Shown here in pieces: positions 63,339-64,000 of a stretch of DNA of 64,000 nt. Position 1 is the stretch's first letter. Every line of letters starts with the position of its first letter. Both the position numbers and the translations under genes were made by a program. The stretch spans positions 2,723,501-2,787,500 of the forward strand of contig NZ_BAAAXG010000026.1 of NCBI RefSeq assembly GCF_039535475.1, written 5' to 3'. Under the pieces are notes generated by a model. That model was given only the letters and a program-made list of their open reading frames with translations. It was not told the origin of the DNA and did not search any database. This DNA is from Streptomyces showdoensis. GTDB lineage: Bacteria > Actinomycetota > Actinomycetes > Streptomycetales > Streptomycetaceae.

Positions 63339-63390
63339 GGGCGGGTCCGGCTCCGGGCGGGTCCGGCTCCGGGCCGGCTCCGGCTCCGGG
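63339..63390 (+). repeat. GC-rich tandem repeat, 16-bp unit
   Basis: GGGCGGGTCCGGCTCC occurs at 63339-63354 and 63355-63370, then a degenerate third copy at 63371-63387. It lies downstream of the LysR gene end, in the gap before the GH3 start. No coding bias. Confidence 0.6.
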
Positions 63391-63408
63391 CTTCCGCGGG
63401 TGGCCGCC

Positions 63409-64000
63409 TCAGGACGCGGCGGCCACCTCGGGCCACAGCTCCTGGAGGGTGCGGACGGTCTCGGTGATCGCGGGCCGCCGCGCCGCCCCGGTCCGCCACA
63501 GCGCCCGCAGCCGCCGGGTCGGCATCGGATCGAGGTGCACCGGGGCCACCTCCGGCGGCAGCGCCCCGCGGCCCAGGCGCGGCACGAGGGCGACCCCGAG
63601 CCCGGCGGCGACCAGGGCGACCTGGGTGTGGTTCTCCTCCGCCTGATGGGCGATCAGCGGCTCGCAGCCGGTGGCCCGCAGCGTCCGCATCAGCCAGTCG
63701 TGGCACACCGTCCCCGGCGGTTGGGTGATCCACCGCTCCTGGGTCAGCTCCTCCCGGCGCACCGACTCCCGCGCCGCCAGCGGGTGCCCCGCCGGCACGA
63801 GGACGTCGCACAGGTCGTCCCCGATCACCGCCTGCTCCACCCCGGGCGGTACGGGGAGCGGGGCGATGTCCCAGTCGTGCGCGACGGCCAGGTCGATCAC
63901 GCCCCGCCCGACCAGGTCCACGGACAGGTGCGGGTCCACCTCCGACAGGCGGACGTCCAGATCCGGGTGGCGGCGGGCCAGACCGGCGAGCGCCCGGGGC
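63409..64000 (-). CDS. LysR-family transcriptional regulator, N-terminus cut by the window edge
   Basis: The visible 197 C-terminal residues form a LysR substrate-binding (type 2 periplasmic-like) domain: DVRLSEVDPHLSVDLVGRG, DLAVAHDWDIAPLPVPPG, LVPAGHPLAARE, and ALVAAGLGVALVPRLG. The DNA-binding N-terminus lies beyond 64000. Effector and target are unknown; the GH3 gene 245 bases downstream on the same strand is not necessarily controlled by it. Confidence 0.88.
   Translation of the reverse strand, partial: PRALAGLARRHPDLDVRLSEVDPHLSVDLVGRGVIDLAVAHDWDIAPLPVPPGVEQAVIGDDLCDVLVPAGHPLAARESVRREELTQERWITQPPGTVCHDWLMRTLRATGCEPLIAHQAEENHTQVALVAAGLGVALVPRLGRGALPPEVAPVHLDPMPTRRLRALWRTGAARRPAITETVRTLQELWPEVAAAS

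Noticed and set aside
1..64000. CRISPR arrays, insertion sequences, prophage, attachment sites
   Set aside because: No regularly spaced direct repeats, transposase or integrase genes, or duplicated tRNA ends were seen. The Cas4-like nuclease alone does not indicate CRISPR.

Overview
This is a chromosomal window from a Streptomyces-type actinomycete. The DNA is very GC-rich with GC-biased third codon positions, and only two genes carry the rare leucine codon TTA. The gene string desE-desF-desABCD, beta-N-acetylhexosaminidase, glmS, adpA, oligoribonuclease matches the order I know from Streptomyces core chromosomes. I see no rRNA, insertion sequence, prophage or CRISPR array. There is one tRNA (His). 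The genes at both ends are cut by the window edge.

Layout. 1-3004 (minus): an overlapping string of a PAP2-type membrane phosphatase, a Cas4/RecB-like nuclease with four candidate Fe-S cysteines, and an unknown partner that leaves the window. 3147-9481: a histidine phosphatase, a TPR regulator, a small unknown protein, a spermidine-synthase-like methyltransferase, a membrane-anchored unknown and a two-component system. 9653-12068: a GH18 chitinase-like secreted enzyme and an alpha/beta hydrolase. 12241-17331 (minus): an aspartate-alanine module of two AspT-family exchangers and aspartate 4-decarboxylase. 17469-20594 (minus): a carbohydrate ABC importer without its own ATPase. 20735-22808: tRNA-His, oligoribonuclease and adpA, the global developmental activator, with its TTA codon. 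23116-25048: a small membrane protein, a universal stress protein and an acetate-transporter-family protein. 25178-29121: glmS, a small unknown gene, and a GH20 hexosaminidase with a TTA codon and a candidate DasR site.

29195-36337 (minus): the desferrioxamine locus. Lysine goes to cadaverine (DesA), N-hydroxycadaverine (DesB), the acyl-hydroxamate (DesC) and the oligomer or macrocycle (DesD). DesE binds the ferric siderophore and DesF probably reduces it. Two iron boxes share an identical 15-bp core. 36501-42884: an acyl-CoA dehydrogenase, HMG-CoA lyase and methylcrotonyl-CoA-type carboxylase operon for leucine catabolism, divergent from a TetR gene with two matching 16-bp operators between them. 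42943-46866: a phosphatase-like unknown, a cation diffusion facilitator, acyl-CoA thioesterase II and an acyl-CoA dehydrogenase.

46945-48904: a membrane-anchored helix-turn-helix protein divergent from a secreted protein. 48914-54853: a PucR regulator divergent from a sodium:solute symporter, an agmatinase-family ureohydrolase and an acetolactate-synthase-like TPP enzyme, probably for a guanidino compound. 54952-58713: a single-chain double ABC exporter with one degenerate ATPase site. 58879-64000: two small exported or membrane proteins, an S37 peptidase, a GH3 enzyme and a truncated LysR regulator.

Themes are GlcNAc and chitin metabolism (GH18, GH20, GlmS, GH3, candidate DasR site), development (adpA, orn, TTA codons), iron acquisition, and amino-acid catabolism (aspartate, leucine, guanidino compounds). 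The least understood parts are the Fe-S nuclease with its partner, the dual-AspT operon, and the ureohydrolase-TPP enzyme pair. All functions are read from sequence. No database search was run.
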